From Thermoactinospora rubra (GTDB lineage Bacteria > Actinomycetota > Actinomycetes > Streptosporangiales > Streptosporangiaceae), in the NCBI RefSeq assembly GCF_002093975.1, contig NZ_KZ084334.1, positions 64,158 through 128,157 on the forward strand: a stretch of 64,000 nt of DNA, written 5' to 3'. Position 1 is the stretch's first letter. Each line of letters begins with the position of its first letter. A program made the translations under genes and the position numbers. The notes under the pieces are model-generated. The model did no database searches, was not told the DNA's origin, and saw only the letters and a program-made list of their open reading frames with translations. Positions 50,791-60,048 of the stretch are shown piece by piece.

Positions 50791-52669
50791 CCCCACGGCC
50801 GGAACCGTCGGCGGCTACCGGATCCTCCGGGTGATCGGGTCCGGCGGCCAGGGCGTGGTCTACCTGGGCGAGTCGCCCGACGGGCGGCGCGTGGCCATCA
50901 AGACGCTCCACATGCCGCCCGACGCCGAGGAGGCGGCCCGCTTCCTGCGGGAGGCCTCCGTGCTGCCCCGCGTGGCCTCCTTCTGCGCGGCGCGGGTGCT
51001 CGACACCGGCGTCGAGGGCGGCATGCCGTACATCGTGAGCGAGTACATCGACGGCCCCACCCTCCTCGCGCGGGCCGCCCAGCGCCCCTTCGCCGGACGC
51101 GAGCTGCACCGGCTGGCGGTCGGCACCGTCACCGCGCTGGCCGCCATCCACAAGGCCGGGGTGACGCACCGCGACTTCAAACCCGCCAACGTACTGCTCA
51201 GCGGCGACGGCCCGCGGGTGATCGACTTCGGCATCGCGGTGACCGCCGCAAGCGACACCACGCGGCGGGACGCCGCGGGAACGCCCGCCTACATGGCGCC
51301 CGAGCAGTTCGCCGGCGAGCCGGTCGGCCCGGCCGCCGACATGTTCGCGTGGGCCTCCACCATGGTCTACGCCGCGACCGGCCGGGCTCCGTTCGGCCAC
51401 GACTCGGTGCCCGCGATCATGCGCAGGGTCATCGGCGGCGAGCCGGACCTGGGCGCCTTCCCCGAGGGTGAGCTGCGCGAGATCGTGCTGGCCTGCCTGG
51501 CCAAGGACCCCGCCGAGCGCCCCACGGCGAGCCAGGTCCTGCTGCGCCTGCTGGGACTGCCCGAGCACACGGCCGCCCGGCCGCTGCCGGACCACGTGCT
51601 GGCCACCGGCAAGGGCGTGGCCGACGCCGGGACGCGGTCGCCGCGCCGCCGATGGCTCGCCGTCGGCGCGGCCGTGGCCGTCTTGGCTCTGGGCGCGACG
51701 GCCACCGCGATGATCGTCGGCCGGGAGCCGCCCGCGCCCGTCCGCCCCAGCCCGTCCTTCAAGGGGAGCGGCCCGCCCGACCCGAACACGACCCCGCTGG
51801 CGGTTCCCGAGCTGCGGGCCACGTTCTACGAAAGCCCGTCCGACCCCGTACGGCTCAGCGCGTTCGTCGTGCGGCAGGGCATGATCCGCCCGGCCTACGT
51901 CCGCGTGCCGGGCACGGCGCGGTTCGAGCGGCTGCCGGAGTACCGCGAGCCGGTCGTCTCCCCCGACGGCCGCACGGTCGCCTCGGTCTTCAGCTTCCCC
52001 CAGTTCGCTCCCGACAGCCGGGGGACGGTCCAGCTCACCGACCGCGCCACCGGCCGGTCGTTCCTGGTGCCGACGGTGGCCAAACCGCTCCTCGTCAAGC
52101 GCCCCGCGTGGTCGCCGGACGGCGGCAGGGTGCTGGTGACCGTCACCGACGCCGAGGACCGCACCCGGGGCTTCGTCGTGGTGGACGTCCGCGGCCGCAC
52201 CGCGACACCCCTGGCCGAGGTGACGGGCCTGCCCGAGGGGGCCGTCGAGTTCGCGTGGACGCAGACCGGGAGGGAGGTCTATGTGAGCCTGGGCGACCAG
52301 CCGGACGGCGTGGCCGTACTCTCGCTGGACGGCAGGCCGCTGCGGACCGTCCGCGGCATCAGGACCACCACCGGCACCACGGCGTCCTTCTCGCCCTCCG
52401 GAGCCAGGCTCGCGGGCCTGTGTCCCGGCAAGCGGTTCGACGCGTGCGTGGTCGACCCGGCGACCGGACGGCGTCTCGCGCGCTTCCCGCTGCCGGAGAA
52501 GGGCAACCTGTGGAACTGGTTCAACGAGGACCACCTGCTGGTCTACAGCACGCCCTCGACCCGGTGGAGCGTGGACGTCGTCGACCTGAGCGGCAAACCG
52601 GTCCGCCCGTTCGCCCGCATGACAGGTGACGCGGAGACCTGGTGGCGGCTGATGTGGGGCCCGAGCTGA
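50783..52669 (+). CDS. Active-type Ser/Thr protein kinase with extracytoplasmic beta-propeller-like domain
   Basis: 628 residues; overlaps the preceding gene by 8 bases. All kinase motifs are intact: GSGGQG (19-24), Lys40 in VAIK, Glu57, HRDFKPAN with Asp131, DFG with Asp148, and APEQF. A membrane helix is at about 290-310 (WLAVGAAVAVLALGATATAM). The outer part has TolB/WD40-like repeats (VSPDGRTVASVFS, WSPDGGRVLVTVTD, FSPSGARLAGLC). It should sense an extracellular signal and phosphorylate cytoplasmic proteins. With two degenerate paralogues in front, it is probably the catalytic member of a hetero-complex. Confidence 0.85.
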   Translation: MPDPTAGTVGGYRILRVIGSGGQGVVYLGESPDGRRVAIKTLHMPPDAEEAARFLREASVLPRVASFCAARVLDTGVEGGMPYIVSEYIDGPTLLARAAQRPFAGRELHRLAVGTVTALAAIHKAGVTHRDFKPANVLLSGDGPRVIDFGIAVTAASDTTRRDAAGTPAYMAPEQFAGEPVGPAADMFAWASTMVYAATGRAPFGHDSVPAIMRRVIGGEPDLGAFPEGELREIVLACLAKDPAERPTASQVLLRLLGLPEHTAARPLPDHVLATGKGVADAGTRSPRRRWLAVGAAVAVLALGATATAMIVGREPPAPVRPSPSFKGSGPPDPNTTPLAVPELRATFYESPSDPVRLSAFVVRQGMIRPAYVRVPGTARFERLPEYREPVVSPDGRTVASVFSFPQFAPDSRGTVQLTDRATGRSFLVPTVAKPLLVKRPAWSPDGGRVLVTVTDAEDRTRGFVVVDVRGRTATPLAEVTGLPEGAVEFAWTQTGREVYVSLGDQPDGVAVLSLDGRPLRTVRGIRTTTGTTASFSPSGARLAGLCPGKRFDACVVDPATGRRLARFPLPEKGNLWNWFNEDHLLVYSTPSTRWSVDVVDLSGKPVRPFARMTGDAETWWRLMWGPS

Positions 52670-52714
52670 CCCTCGGCCTCGCCCTGGGAGATCCGGCGCG
52701 CCTACCATGGCCGC

Positions 52715-54160
52715 GTGCTGGAGATGATCGTGGTGCTGACGGTGGTGCTCAGCCCCGCCTGGCTGACGATGGGCGGCTCGGTGCTGTGGGCGGCCCGCAC
52801 CGCCCGCCTCGGCCGCACGGTCCGGGCGCGCCTGCTGTGGGGAGCGGCGCTGGCGATCATCGGGCTGGGCGTGATGGCGCTGTGCGCGTGGTCCACGCGC
52901 GAAGACGTCCACTACGACGACTTCGGCTCCTCCATGGTCCTTCTGGCCGGCATCATCGGCGGGGCCGTCCTGCTCCTCGGCCTCGGTCCGTTCCTGCCGT
53001 GGCTGGCCGGCACGCTGGGGCGGCGTGCCGTACGGCTACCGCTCCCGTTACGGCTCGCGATCCGCGACGTGGCCGGCCATCGGGCCAGGTCGGCCGCGTG
53101 GATGGCGGTCACCATGTGCGCCACCGCCGTGGGGGTCGCGGTGACCGTCATGGCGGTCGCCAGGGCGGCGCAGGACAGGGCGGAGTACGAGCCGCGCGCC
53201 CGGCCCGGCACGCTGCTGGTGGAGCACTTCTCCCCCGAGCGGGCGCCGGCCGTCCGGGCGGCGATCCAGCGGCAGTCGCCCGGCGTGCCCGTCGTCCAGC
53301 GCGACGACCCGGAGGGATACGTCGAGCTGGGGGTTCCCGGCCTGTCGCCCCTGGACATCGACATCGTCACGGAGCCGTACATCGGCGGGCCGGATCTGCT
53401 CCGCTACCTGACGGGAAGCCCCGCGACGCCCTACCGCCCGGACACGGCGGTCGTGGTGACGACCAGGGACGTCGCCTACCCTGAACTGGAGATCGGCTTC
53501 GGACCCCCTGAGGACTCGACCACCAGGACCATCCCGGCCGTCACCGCCCGGCCCGCCGATTCCCGCATCGAGGGAGTCTTCATCCCCGGCGGGGTCGTCC
53601 GAGACCTCGGCCTGGCTGTCGAGCCGCAGTTCCTGATCGTCGACCCGGCCTTCCACCGGACGTCCGTGCCCGAGCAGGAGCGGCTCGGCGAACGCCTGGA
53701 CGGGACCGCGACCGTCTACGTGGAGCGCGGCTTCCAGCCTTCGACCGGCTGGCGCGCCGCCGTCGCGATCGCCGCTCTGGTCGCCGTCGGTGGCGCCGTG
53801 GCCGCGACCGGACGGCGGATCGGCGCCACGCGCCCGCAACGTGTCCTGCTGCGAACCTCGGCGGCGCGGGCGCGGCTGTTCGTCGCCTGCCGTGCGGGCT
53901 TCGGCGCGGCCTGCGGCGGGCTGCCGGGCGCGGTCGCCGGCGGCATCGGCGGCTGGTTGCTGGCCTGGCCCATGACGGCCTCGAGCGACTGGGAGCCGGT
54001 CCCGCGGCCGCCCTTCGACATCCCGTGGCCGGCCATCGCCGCCTGCGTGGCCGCGCTGCCGATCCTGGCGGCTGTGATCGCGGCTGCGATCTGGGCGGGT
54101 CGGGTCAGCCGCCCGGCCGCTCCCGCCGCACCCTCCAGGCATCCCTCGCCTGCTGCCTGA
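52715..54160 (+). CDS. FtsX-like polytopic membrane protein
   Basis: 481 residues. Three N-terminal helices are followed by LRLAIRDVAGHRARSAAWMA leading into another helix, the pattern of FtsX/MacB-type ABC permease repeats; a large extracytoplasmic domain (about 165-345) and two or three C-terminal helices complete it. No ATPase gene is adjacent. GTG 52715 lacks a ribosome site, but TACCAT six bases upstream would suit a leaderless transcript; ATG 52724 is the alternative. Confidence 0.65.
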   Translation: MLEMIVVLTVVLSPAWLTMGGSVLWAARTARLGRTVRARLLWGAALAIIGLGVMALCAWSTREDVHYDDFGSSMVLLAGIIGGAVLLLGLGPFLPWLAGTLGRRAVRLPLPLRLAIRDVAGHRARSAAWMAVTMCATAVGVAVTVMAVARAAQDRAEYEPRARPGTLLVEHFSPERAPAVRAAIQRQSPGVPVVQRDDPEGYVELGVPGLSPLDIDIVTEPYIGGPDLLRYLTGSPATPYRPDTAVVVTTRDVAYPELEIGFGPPEDSTTRTIPAVTARPADSRIEGVFIPGGVVRDLGLAVEPQFLIVDPAFHRTSVPEQERLGERLDGTATVYVERGFQPSTGWRAAVAIAALVAVGGAVAATGRRIGATRPQRVLLRTSAARARLFVACRAGFGAACGGLPGAVAGGIGGWLLAWPMTASSDWEPVPRPPFDIPWPAIAACVAALPILAAVIAAAIWAGRVSRPAAPAAPSRHPSPAA

Positions 54161-54169
54161 GGACGCGCG

Positions 54170-54400
54170 TCAACCGACCCTTCCCGTGCCCCGGCAGCGC
54201 GAGCACTTCATCCGGTCCCAGTTCCCCGAGGAGCTGGGCGGCGCGAGGACCGTGCCCCTCCCCCTGCAGGCAGGGCAGTCGCCGGGCCTGATCGGAGTGC
54301 GGGGACTGCCGGTCGTGACGAGGTTGTAGATCCAGGAGAAGACCATGAGGACCACGACCACCACGAAGAAAATGAGCACCAAACCGAATCCCGCCTCCAT
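54170..54400 (-). CDS. Small membrane protein with DnaJ-type CxxCxGxG zinc motif
   Basis: 76 residues from ATG 54400 (GGAAGGTGG upstream). One membrane helix (about 4-24, GLVLIFFVVVVVLMVFSWIY) is followed by a cytoplasmic tail with CPACRGRG and CSRCRGTG, the two halves of a DnaJ-like zinc finger. It converges on the FtsX-like gene with a 9-base gap. Function unknown. Confidence 0.65.
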   Translation of the reverse strand: MEAGFGLVLIFFVVVVVLMVFSWIYNLVTTGSPRTPIRPGDCPACRGRGTVLAPPSSSGNWDRMKCSRCRGTGRVG

Positions 54401-54545
54401 CGGTCCACCTTCCTCATCGTGATCGAGCACCGAGGCTGGAGCGCCTTGCCTCGTCAGCTCACCACGCGGGCGGGGTTCCCGCCTGAGTAGCCCATACCTA
54501 ATCGGCCCAGGCGGCCCTGGCTCGTGTCGCGGCGGAGCCCCTGCC

Positions 54546-54686
54546 TCACCGGCAGTCCCCTCGAAGACCGTGCAGATCGTCGAGCGACGACCGGGCCACC
54601 TCCACGCCCTTGTAGTAGATCACCGGGTGGAAGGCATGCGGCAGCGGAGCGCCGCGTTCGAGGCCGTACCGGCAGCGATCAGTCAC
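54546..54686 (-). CDS. Possible 46-residue small protein coupled to the ArsR gene
   Basis: GTG 54686 overlaps the ArsR stop by 8 bases and the frame runs 46 codons: VTDRCRYGLERGAPLPHAFH, then PVIYYKGVEVARSS and a Cys-containing end. Codon choice fits the genome and the PVIYYKGVEVARSSLDDL segment looks protein-like. No family recognised; it could also be a remnant. Confidence 0.4.
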   Translation of the reverse strand: MTDRCRYGLERGAPLPHAFHPVIYYKGVEVARSSLDDLHGLRGDCR

Positions 54687-55638
54687 GCGCCTGGGCCGCG
54701 AGCTGGTCTCCGAGGTGGCTTCGGCGGTAGAGGACGCGCCTTCCGTGGCGGGCCCGGACGACCAGCCCCGTGGCGTACAGCACGCGAAGCTGCTGGGAGA
54801 CGGCGCTGGGGGTGACCTTCAGGCGGCGGGCGAGTTCGACCGTCGGCTGCGGCTCCTTCAGCAGGTCGAGCAGCGCGGCCCGGGGCGCGCCGATCAGCGA
54901 GGCCAGTGCCGTGGGGTTCGAGGCCGGCGCGGGTGCCCACAGGGTGGCCGCCCCGCGGCTGGGATAGGTCAGGAGCGGCGGCTCCTCGGGGTGGACCGGC
55001 GGGGCGGGCTTGTGGGCGAACACGGACGGGATGAGCAGCAGCCCCCGCCCGGACGCCGCCACGTGGTGCCGGCCGATCATCTTGTCGATGGACAGCACCC
55101 CTTCGTGCCAGCGCAGGTTGGGGTGCATGTCGGCGAACAGCAGGCGCGCGCCGCCCACGGCCAGCTGCCGTGCCCGGTAGGTCATGTCGGCCTCCAGCAC
55201 CAGCCGTATCTGCGGCCACACCGGCTCGATCGCGAGCTGCCAACACCGTCGCAGGACGTCACAGGCGGTGTCGCGGAATCGCGCGGCCGCGGCGTCGTCG
55301 GGAATCGGTTCCGGGACGAGCGCGGCCTCCAGATCCCGGCGAACGACTTCCGGAGGCGTCTGCCGTACGGCGGACAGCTGCTCCTCGAAGGCCGGGGCGA
55401 ACGTGGCGGGGCGCGGCGTGAGGAAGTCCGGGAGGGCCAGCCTGGTCCCGACCAGGGACGTGAGCAGGCCGACGTCGCGCGGGCCGAGACGGGCGAGCGC
55501 GGACCTGCGCCAGGGCAGGTGCAGCGCGTGGAGGCCGGGCTCTCGCAGCACGCGCAGGCTGAACACCGTCTCGTTCAGCGGGGAGAGGGCGAAGCGGGTG
55601 TCGGCCAGGTCCTCGACGTCGAGCTCGAAGCTGATCAT
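54679..55638 (-). CDS. ArsR-type winged-helix regulator with DUF5937-like N-terminal region
   Basis: 319 residues from ATG 55638. The N-terminal 220 residues (ISFELDVEDLADTRFALSPL onward) are the DUF5937-like region, and the C-terminus is an ArsR winged helix (RAALLDLLKEPQPTVELARR, VTPSAVSQQLRVLYATGLV). Metal-binding Cys are absent, so the ligand is probably not a metal. It is divergent from a methyltransferase gene, a possible target. Confidence 0.82.
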   Translation of the reverse strand: MISFELDVEDLADTRFALSPLNETVFSLRVLREPGLHALHLPWRRSALARLGPRDVGLLTSLVGTRLALPDFLTPRPATFAPAFEEQLSAVRQTPPEVVRRDLEAALVPEPIPDDAAAARFRDTACDVLRRCWQLAIEPVWPQIRLVLEADMTYRARQLAVGGARLLFADMHPNLRWHEGVLSIDKMIGRHHVAASGRGLLLIPSVFAHKPAPPVHPEEPPLLTYPSRGAATLWAPAPASNPTALASLIGAPRAALLDLLKEPQPTVELARRLKVTPSAVSQQLRVLYATGLVVRARHGRRVLYRRSHLGDQLAAQARD

Positions 55639-55776
55639 TAAGCCCCACGCTACATCGTTTGGCCGCCGGTCGCGGCCGTTGTGGACTTGGTCTCGCGACA
55701 CCGGACGCGGAACGACGTCGGCGACGCCGCCGGGCCATCGGACGGGCCGCCGTCGAGGGCGGGAAAGGGAGGAACG

Positions 55777-56538
55777 GTGAAGGGTTTCGATCCTCGGACG
55801 AGCTTCGGGTACGAGGTGTCCAAGAGGTATGACGACGAGGTCCGAGGCGATGAGGAGGAGACGGTCGCCTTCCTTGCCGGGCTGGCGGACGGGCGCGACG
55901 CGCTGGAGCTGGCGGTGGGCACCGGCCGCATCGCCCTGCCGTTGACGAGAGCCGGCGTGCGGGTGGACGGCATCGAGCTGTCGCCGGACATGGCCGACCG
56001 GCTGCGCGAGAAGCCGGACGGCGACCGGATCGACGTGACCATGGGCGACATGTCCCGCGTCACGACCGGGCGGACCTACGGGCTGGTGTACCTGGTGTAC
56101 AACACCATCGGCAATCTCCTCACCCAGGACGATCAGGTCCGGTGCTTCGAGAACGCCGCCCGGCACCTGGCCGACGACGGGGTGTTCGTCGTGGAATGCC
56201 GGATACCGACCGCGCCCGCGCGTCCCGGTCACCAGTACGTCGACCCCGAGCAGATCGAGGTGGACGAGGTCGGCCTGGACGTGTGCCGCTACGACCCCGT
56301 GACGCAGGTCCTCGACGAGAACCACGTCCGCATCCGCGCCGACGGCATCACCTTCAGCCCCATCAGGCTCCGGCTGGCGTACCCGCCGGAGTTCGACCTC
56401 ATGGCGCGCATCGCGGGCCTTCGCCTGCGCGAGCGGTGGGGCGGCTGGGAGCGTGAGCCGTACACGGCCAGGAGCTGGCGTCACGTCAGCGTCTACGAGC
56501 GAGGACGGCACGGCGACCAGGCCGCGCGGGCGATCTGA
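55777..56538 (+). CDS. SAM-dependent methyltransferase (class I)
   Basis: 253 residues from GTG 55777, with GGGAGG five bases upstream. Motif I is ALELAVGTGRIALPL, followed by GIELSPDMADRLREK and the motif IV region VYLVYNTIGNLLTQDDQ. The family acts on small molecules; substrate unknown. It lies opposite an ArsR-type regulator. Confidence 0.82.
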   Translation: MKGFDPRTSFGYEVSKRYDDEVRGDEEETVAFLAGLADGRDALELAVGTGRIALPLTRAGVRVDGIELSPDMADRLREKPDGDRIDVTMGDMSRVTTGRTYGLVYLVYNTIGNLLTQDDQVRCFENAARHLADDGVFVVECRIPTAPARPGHQYVDPEQIEVDEVGLDVCRYDPVTQVLDENHVRIRADGITFSPIRLRLAYPPEFDLMARIAGLRLRERWGGWEREPYTARSWRHVSVYERGRHGDQAARAI

Positions 56539-56713
56539 TCGCCGTGCCCGGCGGGGCGGTCCCGGCGTCAGGAGGCCCGGCTCCTGACCCGAGCGCCGGG
56601 TGAGGTGTTGTCCTGGAACTGCTTGCAGACGGTCTGCTCGGCGACAGAGGCACGGGCGGCGTCCTCGAGGTCGCTCCCAACGATCACCGAACAGCCCGTC
56701 GACGTGCGGAACC

Positions 56714-57922
56714 CTACCGCACCGGCAGTCCCGTCACTGCCCGCCCGATGATGAGCCGCTGGATCTCGGACGTCCCCTCGAAGATCGTGTAGATCTTGGC
56801 GTCCCGGTGGAAGCGCTCCACCGGATGATCGCGCGTGTAGCCCGCGCCGCCCAGGATCTGGATCGCCTGCTCGGTCACCCAGACCGCCGTCTCCCCCGCC
56901 ACCAGCTTGGACATCGACCCCTCGGCCTGCTCGAAGGGCCGCCCGTTGCGCGCCATCCAGGCCGCGCGCCACGTCAGCAGCCGCGCCATGTCCACCCGCG
57001 TGGCCATGTCCGCCAGCAGGAACGCGATCGCCTGGTTCTCGCCGATCTTCTTGCCGAACTGCTCGCGCTCCCGGGCGTAGTCGCGTGCATACTCATAGGC
57101 CGCCCGCGCGATGCCGACCGCCATCGCGGCGACCGAGGGGCGGGTCGTCTCGAAGGTCCGCAGGGCGGCCTGCTCGCCGGTGCGTTCGCCGTTGCGGGCG
57201 CGGGCCAGGCGCTCCTCCAGCCTCTCCACCCCGCCGAGCAGGCACGAGGACGGCACCCGCACGTCCTCCAGGACGACCTCGGCGGTGTGGGAGGCGCGGA
57301 TGCCGTGCTTGCGGAACTTCTGGCCCATCGACAGGCCGGGAGTCCCGGGAGGGACGACGAAGGTCGCCTGACCGCGCGTGCCGAGCGCCGGGTCGACGGA
57401 CGCGACCACCAGGTGCACGTTCGCGATGCCGCCGTTCGTGGCCCAGGTCTTGACGCCGTTGAGCACCCAGTCGTCGCCGTCCCGTACGGCGCGCGTGCGG
57501 ATGGAGCCGACGTCGGAGCCCGCGTCGGGCTCGGAGGCGCAGAAGGCGCCCAGCTTGACGTCGCTTTCGGTGCCGAACATCTGCGGCAGCCACTCCCCCA
57601 TCTGCTCGGGGGTGCCGTTGGCGGCCAGCGCGGCGGCGGCCAGTCCGGTGCCGACGATGGACAGGCCGATGCCGGCGTCGCCCCAGAAGATCTCCTCGAA
57701 CGCCACGGGCAGGGCCAGGCCGCTCTTCTCGAACCACTGGGTGGCGAAGAAATCGAGCGAATACAGGCCGATCTTGGCGGCCTCCTGGATGACGGGCCAG
57801 GGCGTCTCTTCGCGTTCGTCCCATTCCGCCCCGGCCGGGCGGATCACGTCACGGGCGAACTCGCGGACCCAGTCGCGAACCTGGATGACCTCTTCGCTGG
57901 GTTCGGGGCAAAAGCCGTCCAT
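56714..57922 (-). CDS. Acyl-CoA dehydrogenase
   Basis: 402 residues, full length. FAD-contact and substrate motifs are present: [53 protein letters not shown] and [20 protein letters not shown]. It oxidises an acyl-CoA to the enoyl-CoA with electron transfer flavoprotein as acceptor. No other beta-oxidation gene is next to it. The ribosome site GGAGG sits in a 19-base hairpin directly before the ATG. Confidence 0.9.
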   Translation of the reverse strand: MDGFCPEPSEEVIQVRDWVREFARDVIRPAGAEWDEREETPWPVIQEAAKIGLYSLDFFATQWFEKSGLALPVAFEEIFWGDAGIGLSIVGTGLAAAALAANGTPEQMGEWLPQMFGTESDVKLGAFCASEPDAGSDVGSIRTRAVRDGDDWVLNGVKTWATNGGIANVHLVVASVDPALGTRGQATFVVPPGTPGLSMGQKFRKHGIRASHTAEVVLEDVRVPSSCLLGGVERLEERLARARNGERTGEQAALRTFETTRPSVAAMAVGIARAAYEYARDYAREREQFGKKIGENQAIAFLLADMATRVDMARLLTWRAAWMARNGRPFEQAEGSMSKLVAGETAVWVTEQAIQILGGAGYTRDHPVERFHRDAKIYTIFEGTSEIQRLIIGRAVTGLPVR

Positions 57923-57941
57923 GTGTTACCTCCGGTAACAC
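57923..57941 (-). promoter_or_regulatory. Perfect palindrome over the acyl-CoA dehydrogenase ribosome site
   Basis: GTGTTACCTCCGGTAACAC: 8-bp arms with a 3-base centre, directly next to the start codon. As RNA it puts the GGAGG in loop and stem; as DNA it would suit a dimeric repressor. Confidence 0.65.
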
Positions 57942-58039
57942 CCTACCGGCCAGTAGCCTCCAGGAGAAGCCCGGGACTGTTGTTCTCCGGCGCGGGACCC
58001 ACTGGTCGGGCGCACTCTGCCAGGCGGCGCCGCCGACCG

Positions 58040-58228
58040 TCAGCCGGTCAGCGTCAGGTCCATATGCGGCTCCTCGGTGCCCACGTTGACCAGGACGACG
58101 TTCTTGGCGTTGTCGGAGGCGGAGACGTGCGGCTTGCCGGTGTTCGCGCGGGCGTCGACCATGGTCTTGCCGAACAGTCGGAACAGGCCCTCGCCGGTGA
58201 ACATGCCGATTCCGCAGCCTGGCGTCAT
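58040..58228 (-). CDS. Small hypothetical protein
   Basis: 62 residues starting MTPGCGIGMFTGEGLFRLFG, ending in a mixed strand-like segment (NVVLVNVGTEEPHMDLTLTG). AGGAGG precedes the ATG. No transmembrane segment or family recognised. Confidence 0.5.
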   Translation of the reverse strand: MTPGCGIGMFTGEGLFRLFGKTMVDARANTGKPHVSASDNAKNVVLVNVGTEEPHMDLTLTG

Positions 58229-58322
58229 CGGTGGTTCCTCCTGGACAGCCCGGATTTCCGATCGGCTCGACTGGACCCCCGATCATCCCGCCCGGACGCC
58301 GCCGCCGAGGCCAGGAAGGCGT

Positions 58323-59348
58323 TCAGCGCAGCGCCGCGCTCAGCTCGTCGGGGGTGAGACGGCGCGAGCCGATGTAGTACAGCACGGAACCCGCCGGAAG
58401 CTCGCTCTTCCAGTCGGGGGCGACCAGCAGCCGGTCACCGGCGCGGGCGGCCAGCAGCGTGGCACGGTGACCGCGGCCGAGCGCGGTGTGGCAGTGCTCG
58501 ACCGGCACCGGGCCGAGCGAGGCGGGCAGGCGCACCGAGTAGGTGCCGGCGCCGCCGTAGGTCATCAGCTCGGTGTAGACCTCGGTGATGCCAGGGTCCC
58601 GCAGCTCCTCGGTGATCATGTACGGGCTGTGCCACTGGACGCAGCTCAGCGACTCGCCGAGGTAGCGCAGATGGCGGACCCGCCGCAGGTCGCGCAGTGC
58701 CACCACCAGGTGGGCGCCCTCGGTGACGTGGTCGGCGGTGAGGGCGACGGCCAGCGCCTCGTTGTCGTCGCGGGCGTCCACCAGGACGCTGTAGGCCCGA
58801 TGCACGCCGGCCCGGCGCAGCACGGCGTCGTCGGTCAGGTCGCCGCGGACGAACTCCACGTCCCGCTCGGCCATCGGATGCGCCTGCACCTCGTCCCAGG
58901 CGCACACCACGACCCGGGTCGTGCCCTCAGCCAGCAACTCATCCACCATCTGCTCCGTGCGCCCGGGCGTGTAGCCGAGCAGCACGATGTGGCCGGAGGC
59001 GTCCACGGTCACGGCACCTCGCATCCTTCGTCCCCTGGCTCGCTCCAGCACGGCGGCCAGCCTGGTGAACACGGTGGTCAGGGTGGCGATGCCGCCCACG
59101 ATGACGTACGCCCCGACGACGTGGCCGGCACCCGTCTGGGGGTAGAAATCGCCGTAGCCGACGGTCGAGGCGGTCACCACGAAGTACCACCAGTAGTTGG
59201 CGGGCGCGACGAGCGCGCTCCCCGCAGGCTCGGCGAGTGTCATCAGCGGCCAGCTCGTCACGAAGACGGCACCGGCCACGAGCACCGGCGTCCACCACGT
59301 GCCGAGCACCCTGAACCGGGCGAGCAGGCGGGCTATGAAGATCGGCAC
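58323..59348 (-). CDS. Potassium channel with TrkA-N (RCK) regulatory domains
   Basis: 341 residues from GTG 59348 with AGGAGG upstream. Two membrane helices flank the pore with the selectivity filter TASTVGYGDFYP. The cytoplasmic part begins HIVLLGYTPGRTEQMVDELL, a Rossmann-type RCK domain, and a second C-terminal RCK-like part follows. It is an MthK-like channel gated by ligand binding to the RCK ring. Confidence 0.88.
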   Translation of the reverse strand: MPIFIARLLARFRVLGTWWTPVLVAGAVFVTSWPLMTLAEPAGSALVAPANYWWYFVVTASTVGYGDFYPQTGAGHVVGAYVIVGGIATLTTVFTRLAAVLERARGRRMRGAVTVDASGHIVLLGYTPGRTEQMVDELLAEGTTRVVVCAWDEVQAHPMAERDVEFVRGDLTDDAVLRRAGVHRAYSVLVDARDDNEALAVALTADHVTEGAHLVVALRDLRRVRHLRYLGESLSCVQWHSPYMITEELRDPGITEVYTELMTYGGAGTYSVRLPASLGPVPVEHCHTALGRGHRATLLAARAGDRLLVAPDWKSELPAGSVLYYIGSRRLTPDELSAALR

Positions 59349-59564
59349 GCTTCCTCCTGCGCGGCACGCTCCGGTGCAGCCACCATAACCCGACAATTCC
59401 CATGAAACACCCCTTGGGCCGCATGGGTTGGCCCACGCCGCTCCGGCGAGGGCGCCCCCGTCGTCGGCGGGGGAGCGTACAGCCGGACGTACATCGGCCG
59501 CGCCCCGGCGAGGCGTCCTCGGCCGGCGCCGGACGGTCCTCGGGGGCGAGCCGGTCGGGGTGGG

Positions 59565-59813
59565 CAGGCGCAGGTCTCGCGGGCCGGCGGACTTGCGCCA
59601 CCAGCGCTCGCGGCCGGTCGAGCGCTCGGGGATCTCCTCGACGAAGCCGTACTTCTCCAGCCGGCGCAGGTGGTAGCCGGTCGTGCCGGTCTGGGCGCCG
59701 AGTCGAAGATGTCGGCGTCGCGACGGTGCATGGTGGCGCGCCCCGGGAGAGCCCGCGGTCTTTCCGGCGAGCAGGGCACCGAGCCGGGCGGTGAGCATGT
59801 GGCCGGCCACCAC
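59565..59813 (-). pseudogene. Remnant of an ArsR/HTH_20 regulator
   Basis: One frame preserves GTTGYHLRRLEKYGFVEEIP then ERSTGRERWWRKSAGPRDLR, the recognition helix and wing of HTH_20 regulators. The upstream helices and the C-terminal half are scattered over other frames. No intact start. Confidence 0.55.
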
Positions 59814-59907
59814 GGGGCGCCATCGGCGCGGAGAAGCGAAGGTCTCGCGACTTGTTGACGGCGGATACGGCGGCCGCCCTGATACGGCAGCCGTAGATCG
59901 TTGTGAT

Positions 59908-59944
59908 TGTCCCGCGACACCGAAGGCTGGGCGCGCGCCATCGA
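59908..59944 (-). repeat. Inverted-repeat copy 1 (37 bp)
   Basis: Read on the minus strand it equals the segment at 60506-60542 in 35 of 37 positions (core GCGCCCAGCCTTCGGTGTC). An adjoining 18-mer CGATCTACGGCTGCCGTA at 59900-59883 recurs on the plus strand at 61257-61274. Confidence 0.85.
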
Positions 59945-60048
59945 ACCTTGGTCGGTTTCAGGTCCACTGGTGCCGCCGATGTCCGAGTCACGGCGTGCGA
60001 GGCGAAAACTAGGTGCGGAGCAGCCTGCCACCCGGCAGACTCGGTGAC

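Noticed and set aside
54546..54600. TICTVFEGT in one frame, like the C-terminus of an acyl-CoA dehydrogenase
   Set aside because: Nine residues only, in a frame without further similarity; the alternative frame forms a longer plausible small ORF.
56568..56713. Minus-strand 48-codon ORF with SVAEQTVCKQFQDNTSPG
   Set aside because: Looks protein-like but has no start codon with a ribosome site and no recognised family; not enough to call a gene.
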